From Phascolarctos cinereus (lineage: Eukaryota; Chordata; Mammalia; Diprotodontia; Phascolarctidae): a stretch of 64,000 nucleotides of DNA. Position 1 is the stretch's first letter, and each line of letters starts with the position of its first letter. Under the pieces are notes generated by a model. The model searched no databases and was not told the origin of the DNA. It worked only from the letters and a program-made list of their open reading frames with translations. The DNA is taken from the NCBI RefSeq assembly GCF_002099425.1, contig NW_018344060.1:380501-444500 (forward strand). The letters are read 5' to 3'. Below, in pieces: positions 13,471-23,628 of the stretch. The translations under genes were made by a program, and so were the position numbers.

Positions 13471-13860
13471 CTTTATATTGCTCTGCATATTTGCAGTCTT
13501 ATTAACCTCTGTGCAAGCTTTATGATGTGCTTAAGTAGATCCACTAAAGTTCAGAATGAATAATGCTTACGCTAGCTTGGATTACAGGAAAAAACATGGA
13601 GGAGGGGCAGGGTATTGGTTGGTTGTTGTGGGCTTATAAACATGTTGGAGAAAAGGGGAGGCTCAAAAGAGAAACAGGAACACTGCTTAGAGGAATGGGC
13701 TAAGTATGTGACGACGAGACAAGAGGGTGAATGCAAAGCTACTGAACTCTTGCTTGCTTCTGTTTTCTCTGTAAGGGAGAAAAAGCTCTACATTGCAGAG
13801 GACAAAATGTTAATGGCTAATAGGGAACTAATAGTCCAAATAAGTCAGGAGACAGTAAAA

Positions 13861-14117
13861 CAAACAAACAAAAAACCACCTTTCCCTAACTGACAAATGA
13901 AAAAAGGATATCAACAGGTAGCTCTCAAAGGAAGAAATTCAAATTATCAACAGCCTTATGAAAAAAATGTTCTAAATCACTCAGAATTGTTCACATCCAT
14001 CAGATTAGCAGAGTTAACCAAAAAAAAAGTGACAAATGTTGGTGGGGCTATGGAAAGACAGACATATGAATGCAATCTTGGTAGAACTGATCTGGTCCAA
14101 ACAAATTATATAGCAAG
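13861..14117 (+). mobile_element. L1 ORF2 3'-region fragment inside the L3 copy
   Basis: The stretch contains ATGAAAAAAATGTTCTAAATCACT, ATCAGATTAGCAGAGTTAACC and GACAAATGTTGGTGG, which align in order with the end of L1 ORF2 in mammals. It lacks the L1 3' end, so it has been truncated or rearranged after insertion. Confidence 0.7.
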
Positions 14118-14172
14118 GACTTAAAGAACTGACGGATATAATTGCTTATCTTTGAAAGATTTCAGAGAATGG

Positions 14173-14434
14173 GACGGAGCAGCTAGGTGGCACAATGGAT
14201 AGAACGCCAGGCCTGGAGTCAGGAAGACTCACCTTCTTGAATTCAAATCTGGCCTCAGACACTTACTAGCTGTATGACCCTGGGCAAGTCACTTAACCCT
14301 GTCTGCCTCAATTTTCTCAGCTGTAAAATGGGCTGGAGAAGGAAATGGCAAACCACTCCAGCATCTTTGCCAAGAAGACCCCAAATGGGGTCACAAAGAG
14401 TCAGACACGACTGAAAAACGACTAAACAAAAACA
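14173..14434 (+). mobile_element. MAR1-like SINE (tRNA head, RTE/BovB tail)
   Basis: The tRNA-like head is followed by a body ending CCCCAAATGGGGTCACAAAG and AGTCAGACACGACTGA, which is the BovB/RTE 3' end also known from ruminant Bov SINEs. This implies mobilisation by an RTE-clade LINE rather than L1. The flanking duplication is AGAGAATGG at 14164-14172 and 14435-14443. The target is the L3 relic. Confidence 0.88.
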
Positions 14435-17400
14435 AGAGAATGGAATAAGCACCACAGGATTGGAAAATGGGAAATGTTCCAATTTTCAAAAAACGGGGAA
14501 GTGAGTGTACCCAGTAGACAAAGAACCAGAGAACTTCCTGACAAAATTCTAGGGCATATTATTAAAAGAATGTTAAGGAAACATTAATAAAAAGGAAACG
14601 GTGATAATAAAAAAGACAGCCTGACTTCATCAAAAACAGGTCATCTCAGACTAACCTCATTTCCTTTTTGATAGGCTTACTAGATAGGCAGAACAGGGAA
14701 ATGCTACGCATATAGTTTACCTAGATTTTAGCAAAGGATTTGACAAAGTCATAGATCATAGTAGGTAACAGATTTAGAGCTGTCCACAAAGAAGCCCTCA
14801 TTTTTACCCGTGGGGGGTGCTCCGCTGTCAGAGAAGTGGCATGCATTCTCAGACTTTGGGTTGGCACTGAAAGGGACCTTACAGGTCAAGTCCACTTACA
14901 GATTAGAAAAGGCTGGCAAATGTCTAGCTCAAGGTCACACTGGCAGTGGGAGAAAGGACTAGGACTGAAACCCAGCTTCTCTTCCTGGTCCAAGCCCAGG
15001 GTTCTTCCTTTCATGTTATTCTTGTGGACAAGTCGTAGAGATGTGGACTAGAAGATAATATAATTATATTAATTCAGAACTGGTTAAATGGACGTACCAA
15101 AAGATAGCTACTTATTGTCCAATTTCAGCTTGGAAGGAGGTCTCTAGGTGAGTGCCCCAGGGATTTTGGTCAGCTCTAATCTTTCATCAGGGACTTGGAT
15201 TAAAGGTATGGAAGAAATACGTACCAAATCTACAGGTGACTCAAAGCTGGGAAGGGTAGTTAACCTATTGGTTGATAGAATCAAAATCCTATAAGGTCAT
15301 AGTTACCTTCTTGTGTTAAGAGGTCTCATTCACAGCATTACCCGTACTCTGTGCACTGGTACTGACATAGAGACATTTAAGGCTATCATATTTTCACTCC
15401 TCTTCCTAGTTAGTGTCTCTTGTGATTTACCTACTGCCTCCATTTCTCCTTCTATTATGTTACACTGGCTGCTTTCCATGGTGTCTGGTTTAACAGACAG
15501 GGAGTTTTCTTTCACTCCTCCCACTTCTGCACTAGTAGAGGGAATTTTGTCACTTGGAAGTTCCCTATACAATTAGATCACAAGTGCCTCTATCCCTATC
15601 CCTTCCACCACTATCCCTAGTTTGATGACCTTTAGCTCAGATGTAGAAGTTTCCAAGAAAATGCATTTTTCATCCCAGCCCTCATTAGATACATTCCATC
15701 CCTAGCCAAGAACTCATCATTCTGCTATCTTAAGGCATGGTCCTGAATTCCAACTCCTGTTCTCAGATAATGTCTTCTTAGCCAGCTGCTTCACTCCTAA
15801 ATCAATCTCCCCCTCCTCCCCCAGCCACGTGCCTAACTTCTACAAAGCAACGGCAATGAAAATGTCACTTATATCCTTCAATCTTTCAGCTTCCTGCCCA
15901 AGGCTTCTTTATCCCTAGAGATTCTTTCCAGGTTACTTCTAGTACTATCCTGCATCCCCACATGATCAATGCAAGGGGGTAGCTGATGCATTGCAGAAGG
16001 TTCTCAACCATGTCCTAGACACAGACCCTGGCAAGACAGTACACCTCTTGATGGATCATTTTAAGGCTGAAATATAGTTGCATATATGAAATATAGATTG
16101 TGTCCCTCATCACAGAGCCACTACCATCACAATGCTTCCTCTTCTTGCGGGTAGGAACGGATGTTCTCACTCCTGTTGGCATCCAGAGCTTCTTCTCATC
16201 ACTCTATGGAGCAGCAGAAGCAACTACTTCTTTAACAGATTCAGAATCACCATCTATGGGATACCCTTTGATGTTAGACAGCTGGGATGCTATACTTCTA
16301 GCTCCAGGACCCAGTAAACCTATTCCTTCAAAACCGTAGGGCTCTATAATGGCAATACCCTGTAATAATTTTTGTTTTGTCCAGACTTCATTGGAGTAGG
16401 GAAATCCCAGTGAGGAAATTCTCTCTATAAATGTAAATCACCAATTGCTCTGCCACTTGTAGCCTTAAACTGGAGGCCAAATGAGAGGTTAAACTGCTTG
16501 CCCAGGTCACCCAACCAGCATGAGTCAGAGATGGGACTTGAACCTAGGGTGGTCTTTTTGACTCTGAGCCTGACTCCATAGTCACTACACCACACTTTCT
16601 ATGATAATTATGATGGTTATTTACGTAACATTTAAAATTGTACAAAGCACCTTACATATATCATCTTACTTGATCCTCACAACAGCCTTGTAGGTTAAGT
16701 GCTAGAGATATTTTTTTTTTAGTTTAACACAAAGAAACTTGGCCCTGAGGTCAAGGATCTTAAACACCTGAACAACGTTAGCATGACAGGAGAGGCAGTG
16801 AAACTAAACCATGGTGACAGAAAGCATCAAGCCCAAATAAATACTGCTATACAGTACAGAGTGATAGAGTTAAGAGTCAAGAGAAATCTGGGATCAAATC
16901 TTGGCTCTGATACTTAACAGTTTTGTGAACGTTGGGCAATCACTTAAGCCGTCTCTGCGTTTCAATTTCCTCCTGGGTAAAACAGGAGCAATTCTCAAAA
17001 TGCCCACCTCACAGGATTGCTAGAAGGTTGCCACGTGTCACTTTGTAAACTTTAAAGTTCTATACAAATATGCATGTCATTGATTTTTTGGCTTTTATCG
17101 TTGCTACTTTGGTCACAGGACTACTGAGAAGACCAAATGTATGTGAAGCATTTGAAAACCTACAGTGTTACGTAAATGTGATTGATTATTATTGTTCTTC
17201 AAGACGACAGGAGGAAAAGCACTAAATTCCATATGGTGTGTGCATACTGGAGCGGGTGAAAATGTGTCCCCCCAAGCTCAATGGCTGTACTTGTTTTTTC
17301 ACTGTTCCTGTGGTTTTGCTGCACCGGCTTACCCCGCTGTGCTTACATCTAGATGCTATAACTCTAAAGGCCCTGTAAGCTTGAGAAGAATTGGCCCAAG

Positions 17401-18295
17401 GTACCTAACTACCTACAACACTGAGCACAAGTGAAAAATGAGGGTGCGGTAAATGTGAGGAATTCAGAAAACACAACGATTTGCATGAGCTGAGTCAGAG
17501 AAAAGAAAGCAGATGGAATATGCATGATATGATGATATAAATGAAGGTAACATTAAATGAACTATATTGGCTCTGGATGACTGTTAATAAAACATTTCTC
17601 TCTCCTTTGTTAAGAAATGCAAACTCTAAGTGTGGAACATTATGTGTTCTGTCATTTACATTGAGATGGCTCAGTGGACAGAAGGTGGAACTTGGGAGTC
17701 AGGAAGACCTGAGCTCAAATCCAGCTTCCAATACTGACTTGCTGTATGACCCTGGGGAAGTCATTTAACCTTAAAATAAGGATAAAAACAGCACCTACCT
17801 CATAGGTATTGTGATGATTAAAGGAGATTAAATGAGTAAAGCACTTTGCAACCTTAAGGTGTTATGTAAATGATAGCTATTATTATTATTAATAGCAATT
17901 GCTATATTAAATGAGTTTTCCATGGTGGTGATGGTGGTGGCGGTGATAACTGTCTAGTAAAATTGGGTTTGTACAACTTAAAGCATTTCTAAAGGTGGCC
18001 TAAACCCAGTTTGGAGGCAGTTAGTGGCATACTGGGCCTAGAGTCAGGAAGACCTGAGTTCCAATCCAACCTCAGACATTTACTAACTTTGTGATACTTG
18101 GCAAAACACTTAACTTCTGTTTGCCTCAGTTTCCTCAGCTGTGAAATGGGAATGATAACAGCACCTACTTTCCAGGACTGTTGTGAGGATCAAATGAGAT
18201 GATATTTGTGAAGTGCTTAGCACAGTGTATACAACACAGCAGGCGTTTGATAAATGTTTATTCCCTTCCCTTCCCTTCCTCTAAACCCAACAGGT

Positions 18296-18431
18296 GGTAA
18301 TGCTGGGCTCCTATAACCCTGGCTCCTGTAATCCTGTCCCACTATAGTCCCACACCCAGCAATACTGGCGCCAGTAACCCAAGGCCCGCTGACGTTGGCC
18401 CCGGGAGCCATGCTACAGCCTTCCTGAATAC
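18296..18431 (-). repeat. In-frame 15-bp degenerate repeat just after TUB exon 3
   Basis: Directly downstream of the exon 3 donor on the TUB strand, about seven degenerate 15-bp units follow (two clear neighbours are AGGAGCCAGGGTTAT and AGGAGCCCAGCATTA). The exon 3 frame reads through them without a stop and ends at TAA at 18219-18217, inside an adjoining MIR-type SINE. The read-through peptide has a five-residue period ([15 protein letters not shown]). This is most simply intronic, because the exon 3/4 junction is conserved without it. Confidence 0.6.
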
Positions 18432-18594
18432 CGTTGTAGCTGGTGCTACTGTTGCTGTTCAGATAGGACTCCACCAGCGGGGCCTGCTCCTCAGATTGCC
18501 GCGCACGGCGTGTTCTCGCGCGGCTGTCTGGGTTGGACTGTACCATCAGAGGCTCCTGGCGCTTCTTCTTCTGTTTCTGCTCCAGCAAAGCTCT
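18432..18594 (-). CDS. TUB: TUB coding exon 3 (basic helix, nuclear signal)
   Basis: This 163-bp exon encodes residues 31-84 and one base of codon 85. It completes the long basic helix (about residues 22-45) with [20 protein letters not shown] at 39-43 is the candidate nuclear localisation signal. MVQSNPDSR at 47-55 matches the tubby/TULP3 pattern after the helix, and [15 protein letters not shown] at 61-75 is nearly invariant in mammalian TUB. The acceptor is TGTCTTTAG/AGAGC. The donor is ACG/GTATTC, weaker than those of exons 2 and 4. I chose it because it restores Val85 with exon 4 and matches the STSY-x-VQEA junction of other mammals. If the donor is skipped the frame stays open for 73 more codons through a 15-bp degenerate repeat (see that entry). 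Confidence 0.95.
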
Positions 18595-19828
18595 CTAAAG
18601 ACACAAAGCAAGGACAGGGAGGTGTTGAGGGGATGTTCATCAAGGCTTCCCAGGGCTCCCTCCAACCTCGCCTTGTCTAAGGACCTGAGACCACTGGAAT
18701 TCCGAGGCTCTCTCTCCATCTCAGACTCAGAACTCAATGACCATGTCTCTCCCTCAGACAAGGGTCTCTCTGAGGTCTAGGCATAATACAGCTGAACTAG
18801 GTCTTCCCCACAGCCTTACAGCTCCCCCAAAACCAGGCTGTGTCTGTACCTCTCACCTGGGGTTCCCTAAGGGCTAGGATGTCTTTCCCCCACCTTAGAT
18901 GGAGGAGTGGGGCGTCTTCAAGTTCCAGCTCTGACCCATACTGGCTGAGGGAATCTAAGCAAGTCACTTAACCCCTCCATGCTCTGGGCAGCTCTAGGTT
19001 AAAGAGAAGTGCTGACCTCATCCAGGAGGATGAAATTACAATGAAATGACAGGTTTGGTCCAAAAGAAAAAAGGTAAGAGCTCAGATTTCTCTTTTGATT
19101 TAAGCTTTCTTCACAACAATCCTGTGAAGGAGACAGCACAAATATTATCACCCCCCTCTTGCTGAGGAGCAAATTAAGTGATTCACTGAAGGTCACCCAG
19201 CTAGAAAACGGCAGAAAGGCAGCTTGAAGCTCGGTTTTCAGACTCCACATCTCATGTGTTTTTTCACTACCCCGTACCATCATCCCAGAGGTTTTTGGAC
19301 ACCAACTCATGTTCTGGGTTAGCTCAAGGAAGGCACAAGAGTGGATGCTGGGGGTGGAGGCAGAACTGTAAGAGATAAGGGGGCAGATAAAGGAGAGCAG
19401 CACCAGGCTCTGGGTTGGGTTTTGGCATGCCTCACTCCAATCCCCAACACTCCACCTAGACCCATTTTCTGCCACTGAGGCACACTGGTACTGTATGTGG
19501 AGTCAGAGGGCCTGGGCTCAAAACCTAGCTCTGCTACTGGCTACCTGCACGACCTTGAGCAAGTGATTTCCCCTCTCTGGGCCTCAGTTTCCTCCTCTGT
19601 AGAAGACCAGAACAATCTTTGAGGTCCCTTCCGGCTCTCGCTCTGTGACCCTATGAACCTCCTTCCTTTGCTACTCACATCCTGGTCTGATGGAGACACA
19701 CCCCCAACCTGTAGGAGTTCCAAACCACAAGGTTCTGCCCCTCTGGGATGGCAGAAATCCATGCTGCTCATCTAAGTGGGCGATGGACCACCTTCCCAAC
19801 TCCCCCAGGGCCATTTCCTCCCACTCAC
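18595..19828 (-). other. TUB: TUB intron 2: contents
   Basis: This short intron (1,234 bp) holds three MIR/MIR3-type relics, at about 18900-19020 (+), 19100-19270 (-) and 19485-19655 (+). The rest looks unique and I see no further coding exon in it. Confidence 0.75.
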
Positions 19829-19880
19829 CTGCCTCTCGAGTTTCTGCTGCCGTAGGGTGCTGCCTTCATCGTCCAAAACA
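19829..19880 (-). CDS. TUB: TUB coding exon 2
   Basis: This 52-bp exon encodes residues 13-30 (SVLDDEGSTLRQQKLERQ), taking the first two bases of codon 13 from exon 1. The acceptor is a pyrimidine tract ending TTTGCAG, with a good branch-point candidate CTAAC about 25 bases upstream. The donor is CAG/GTGAGT. The segment begins the conserved basic helix shared by TUB and TULP3 (compare RQQKL here with RQAKL in TULP3), which in TULP3 mediates IFT-A binding. Human TUB has DDEGRN and mouse DDEGSN at the same place, from memory. This is the exon to which alternative first exons splice in other mammals, so its acceptor would also serve a longer isoform if one exists here. Confidence 0.95.
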
Positions 19881-20389
19881 CTGCAAAGAAAGAGGCAGGG
19901 GGACAAGTTAGGCCTGGAAGGCCAGAGGGCTAGCGCTCAGGATCGAAGGCAGAACTCAGCTTCTCCAAAGCGCCAACTTGGGGAGGACCATCCCGGGCCT
20001 CCCAAGGGACCGGAGCTTTTAAGATCATAGGACCCCAAAAGCACCTACCAAACTCCCTAGGAACATTCTTGGAGAGGTAGATAGGGCTAGGGGCTCAGTC
20101 CCTGAGAAGAACACACACAGCACTTTCATCAAGGAGGAAGATGCACGTGTAGCTGGTGGGAAGGGGTGTCAACCAAGGCACCAAATAAGACTGGCCTCCA
20201 AAAGACCGCCATGCTGGAAGGATACTCCGCATCTAACAAGTACAAAAGCAAAATCCTACTCTTAGGTCCAAAAAACACAACACACAAGAAAAAGGTCACG
20301 TGAGACAAGACTTAACATTGTCACATGACAACCAAAAAATGCCATCTTCAGCTGCCTTAATATGGGCAAGCACCCAGAAGGAGTGAGGT

Positions 20390-20850
20390 GACATTCCCAC
20401 TGTCCTCTGCCTAATCACACAACATCTGAAGTACTGCATTTAGTTGTGAGCACCACATCTTTAGGAAGGACATGGACAAACAGGAGCATGTCCTGAGAAA
20501 GGTAATCAAGATGGTAAGAGGACTGGAAATCATGCAGGGGACTGACTGGCCGAAGGTGTCTAGCCCGGAGCATGATGGCGGCGCATGAAGGCTGTCTTCA
20601 TGGAAGGCCGAATGCAGAAGGATCAGACTGGGTTTGCTTGGTCCCCTGGGACGAAGCAAGAGCCAACATGTAGAAAACACAAATTTCAGCTTCCTAACAA
20701 TACGAGCTGTCAATTTGGGCTGCTTCAGGAGGTGGAAATGAGCTCTCCATCATTAGCAATGTTCTCTCTAGATGCCTAGATGGCCACTGGGAGAGGGGAA
20801 TCATGTTTCAGGTCAGCTGACCTCTGAGGTCCCTGGGATTCTATGACACA
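20390..20850 (+). mobile_element. L3/CR1 LINE 3' end
   Basis: The order CTGAAGTACTGCATTTAGTTGTGAGCACCACATCTTTAGGAAGGACATGGACAA, then TTCCTAACAATACGAGCTGTC, then GGGCTGCTTCAGGAGGTGG, then GAGGTCCCTGGGATTCTATGA is the 3' end of an L3/CR1 element in sense orientation. Confidence 0.7.
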
Positions 20851-20979
20851 CAGACTGGGCATAGGGGTCATTCCTCAGGCCCTTCCCTGGCTCAGGACAC
20901 CCAAGAAGCATTGATCCTCATTGGTACATTACGGAAAGGGTCAAGGCTGAGTCTCCTGCGTAGATTTCTAAGGCCAGCT

Positions 20980-21420
20980 CCCTGCCTGATGGATGCTTCC
21001 CCGTTACAGTATCCCTGAGAGAGCTTACCCCACTCCTGCTCAAACAATTCTAGACCCAGAGAACTGATTATTTCACAAAGCTGCTCATTCTATTTTCAGG
21101 CAGCCCTGATTGTGAAGTTCTCCCAAAAGTCAAGTGGAAATCTGTTTCCTTGCCGCTTCTAGCCATCACTCCCAAGACGAACAAAGCTAATCCTCATGAT
21201 ACGCATCAGTCTTCCAAATACTTGAAGACAGCACTCCCAGCCCTAAGTCTTCTCCTTTCTGAGGCCAAACATTTGCGATTGCTTTGACCAACTATCATGC
21301 GGCACCATCCTGGTCACAATCCCCTGGGTGCATTCCAGTTTATCAAGCTCCCTCCTACAATGTGGTGCCCAGAACTGAACATACTCCAGACGTGGTCTGA
21401 TCAAGGCAGAGGACAACGGA
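20980..21420 (-). mobile_element. L3/CR1-like relic
   Basis: It carries CAATGTGGTGCCCAGAACTGAACATACTCCAGACGTGGTCTGATCAAGGCAG near its right end, the antisense of the L3/CR1 3' region, and TTCCAAATACTTGAAGACAGC before it, as also seen at 4375. Confidence 0.55.
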
Positions 21421-21782
21421 ACTAGCGCCTCCCGTGCCCCTACTCATGTAGCTCTGGGGCACAGCAATTTGGTTGCTTTGTTTTAAGACTTTTTGCTGCT
21501 ATGTCATACATATGACTCATGTTAACTTTGCCATCTGATAAAACACCAAGTTTTAAAAAAAAAAACCAACATCATATCACCAATTTTTTACTCTAAGCCA
21601 GGGGCTTTACATTCATCCCTATTAAATGTCATGTTATTAGATCCATCCCACCACTCTAGCCTACTGAGATAAATTTGGAGGCAGATTCCTGTGTGTATTG
21701 GTTATCACCTCATTACATATAAGGCTGAAAAGTGTGGGATAAGCACGCAATCTATGCCTTTATCTAACCAAGTCAAGGGTGC

Positions 21783-22005
21783 TTAACCTTTTGTGTGCCA
21801 TGTACTCCTTGGGCAGTACAGTGAAGCCTGTGGACCCTTCTCAGAATAACAGATTGTTCCCTACATTCATAATTGAAGGAAGTGCAAAATTTCAATTAGA
21901 GGTCAGTGACAAAAATGGGAATTTTTTTCCCCATCCAAATTCACAAACCCCCTGAAATCTATCCATGGACCTCTAAGGGATTTGTAGACCTCAGATTAAG
22001 AATCT
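21783..22005. mobile_element. Short hAT-type DNA transposon relic
   Basis: The termini AGGGTGCTTAACCTTTTGTG and CAGATTAAGAATCTCT are imperfect inverted repeats. The interior (GTGAAGCCTGTGGACCCTTCTCAGAATAA) matches the family seen at 10773 and 42447. Confidence 0.65.
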
Positions 22006-23269
22006 CTGATGTAAGTCATAATACAAATGTTGAACAGAAGAGGACCCAGGACAGAGGCTTATATTACTTCCCTAGAGACAGCTCCAAGTTGAAATATATT
22101 CATTAAAATCACCACTCTGGCATTTAACCAATTCCAAAACTAAATGTACTTTCCTAGAGTTCATATCTTTACATCTTGGCCACAAGAATATCATGAGCAA
22201 TTTTTGTCAAATAGGCTGGAGTCAGATTAGGGAGAGCTATGAATGCCAAGATAAGAACCTTGGACCACATTCAACAGGCAATAAAGAGCCATATAAGGAT
22301 TATGAATGGAGGAGTGACATGATTACAGCTGTGTCTAAGAAAGATAATCTGGCAGGGAAGCATCAACTGGAGGTCAAAATTGGAACCAGATAAGTCAGAT
22401 AAGAAGTAAATGCAATTGTTAAAGAAGAAAGTAACGACTTAATTCTTGGTGCTGGTTCTCACTGATTACCAATTCCTCTTCTAAAGTACTCACAAATCAC
22501 TCAACAATGAGTTCTAGAATTTTCCCTGAGGCCAAATTCATCTTCTCCTCCTTCTGGGGCAACACTGTTTCCCCACACTTCCTTCAAAATCACGGATACA
22601 GGCTCAATAATCACATCCGCTGATTCTTTCAGTTCCCTAGGAGACCATTCACGTGCCCTGAAGATTCTGACTCAATACAATGGGCCCTGGATCTTGATTT
22701 TCATTTACCCATTTTTTCCAACTCTTTCCCCAGCAGGAACATCACTTTTCTTATTAACAAAAAGGGAAGTAAAATTAAAGCTGGTGAGACCTATTTTCTC
22801 TTGGTTGTCCTTGAATGTTGTCCCACATCCTCTAAGCTTTTCCTTTCTATTACATTCTTCTGGCCCCAATAGAGCCAAAAATGCCCTTACAGTTGCCATT
22901 AGCAATAGTTAACGACTGCCCAAACCTCAGATCACCCTGCCGTTAAGACTTTCTGACATGATTATGACATGTCTTCTTCCTTGGTAATCTATTCCCCCCC
23001 ACCCTGTTTCTTTTTTCTGTTTCTTTTCTTGTTTTATCTTCAAATATCAGAGAGTTCCTTATGCAACCACATCAATCTTTTCAAACTCTTTTTTTCAATC
23101 TTAACTGAATTGTTAGTTCACTAGAATTAATTATTGTTAATTACTGGAAGCCTCTTATCCTTCTTTAATATTCTTCCCTTTTACAGTATCTGCCCATGTT
23201 TATCTCTGAATTTTAAGAAAATCACTCACTTACAGTCTAGGGTAGGAATATTACAATTTTCTCTTTGAC

Positions 23270-23465
23270 CATCAGGATGCTCCAAGTGAGGAGGTGACCA
23301 GAAGGAGGTTCACAAGAGATTTTTGTCAAATAGATAGGATGGAGGTTCACTGACAGTGGCAATTTTAATAAATGTCAGCCTGAAGTTGTCTTTAGGAGAG
23401 TACTACAAGGCTCTGTCCTGAGTCCTGTTCTATTGAACATTTTCATTATGACCAAGTTATAATAA
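23270..23465 (+). mobile_element. L3/CR1 LINE fragment
   Basis: The frame around 23400-23460 reads VLQGSVLSPVLLNIFI, matching the RT block VPQGSVLGPVLFNIFI of CR1-clade elements. This is a short degraded piece. Confidence 0.65.
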
Positions 23466-23486
23466 CACTTTAAGATGATGTGGTCA

Positions 23487-23628
23487 GGGCAGCTAGGTGG
23501 CACAGTGGATAAAGCACCAGCCCTGGACTAGGGAGAACCTGAGTTCAAATTTGGCCTCCGACACATAACACTTGCTAGCTGTGTGACCCTGGGCAAGTCA
23601 CTTAACCCCATTTCCTAACCAAAAAAAC
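23487..23628 (+). mobile_element. Marsupial tRNA-headed SINE with perfect 15-bp duplication
   Basis: A full copy from GGCAGCTAGGTGGCACAG to an A-rich tail. The flanks AAGATGATGTGGTCA at 23472-23486 and 23629-23643 are identical, so the insertion is comparatively recent. The target was just beyond an L3 fragment. Confidence 0.92.

Larger units (their letters stand above)
13595..15300 (+). mobile_element. L3/CR1 LINE relic with nested insertions
   Basis: Pieces of one L3/CR1 reverse-transcriptase ORF can be followed in order: 13595-13860 (AGAGGAATGGGCTAAGTATG), 14118-14172, 14444-14775 and 15060-15300. At 14718-14765 the frame reads VYLDFSKGFDKVIDH, the RT domain block usually given as LDFSKAFD in CR1-clade elements. 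At 15150 a VPQG block follows. Three other repeats interrupt it: an L1 piece (about 13861-14117), a MAR1-like SINE (14173-14434) and MIR-like sequence (about 14835-15050). Confidence 0.75.
8502..18431 (-). other. TUB: TUB intron 3: contents
   Basis: MIR/MIR3-type relics lie at about 8675-8815 (+), 10040-10210 (-), 12190-12335 (-), 12348-12500 (+), 13222-13470 (-), 16490-16710 (-), 16855-17085 (+), 17655-17885 (+) and 18015-18260 (+). Also present are an L1 3' relic near 8930-9120, an L2 3' end at 10300-10600, a hAT relic at 10773-10972, L2-like sequence at 11110-11360 and 12620-12850, and the L3 copy at 13595-15300. I cannot assign 9120-9820, 11380-12190 or 15310-16480. The last of these is the longest unassigned interval in the intron and has no convincing ORF. 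Confidence 0.7.

Noticed and set aside
23487-23628. tRNA genes at the SINE heads
   Set aside because: The heads are only tRNA-like promoter remnants; none forms a complete tRNA with a proper anticodon arm.
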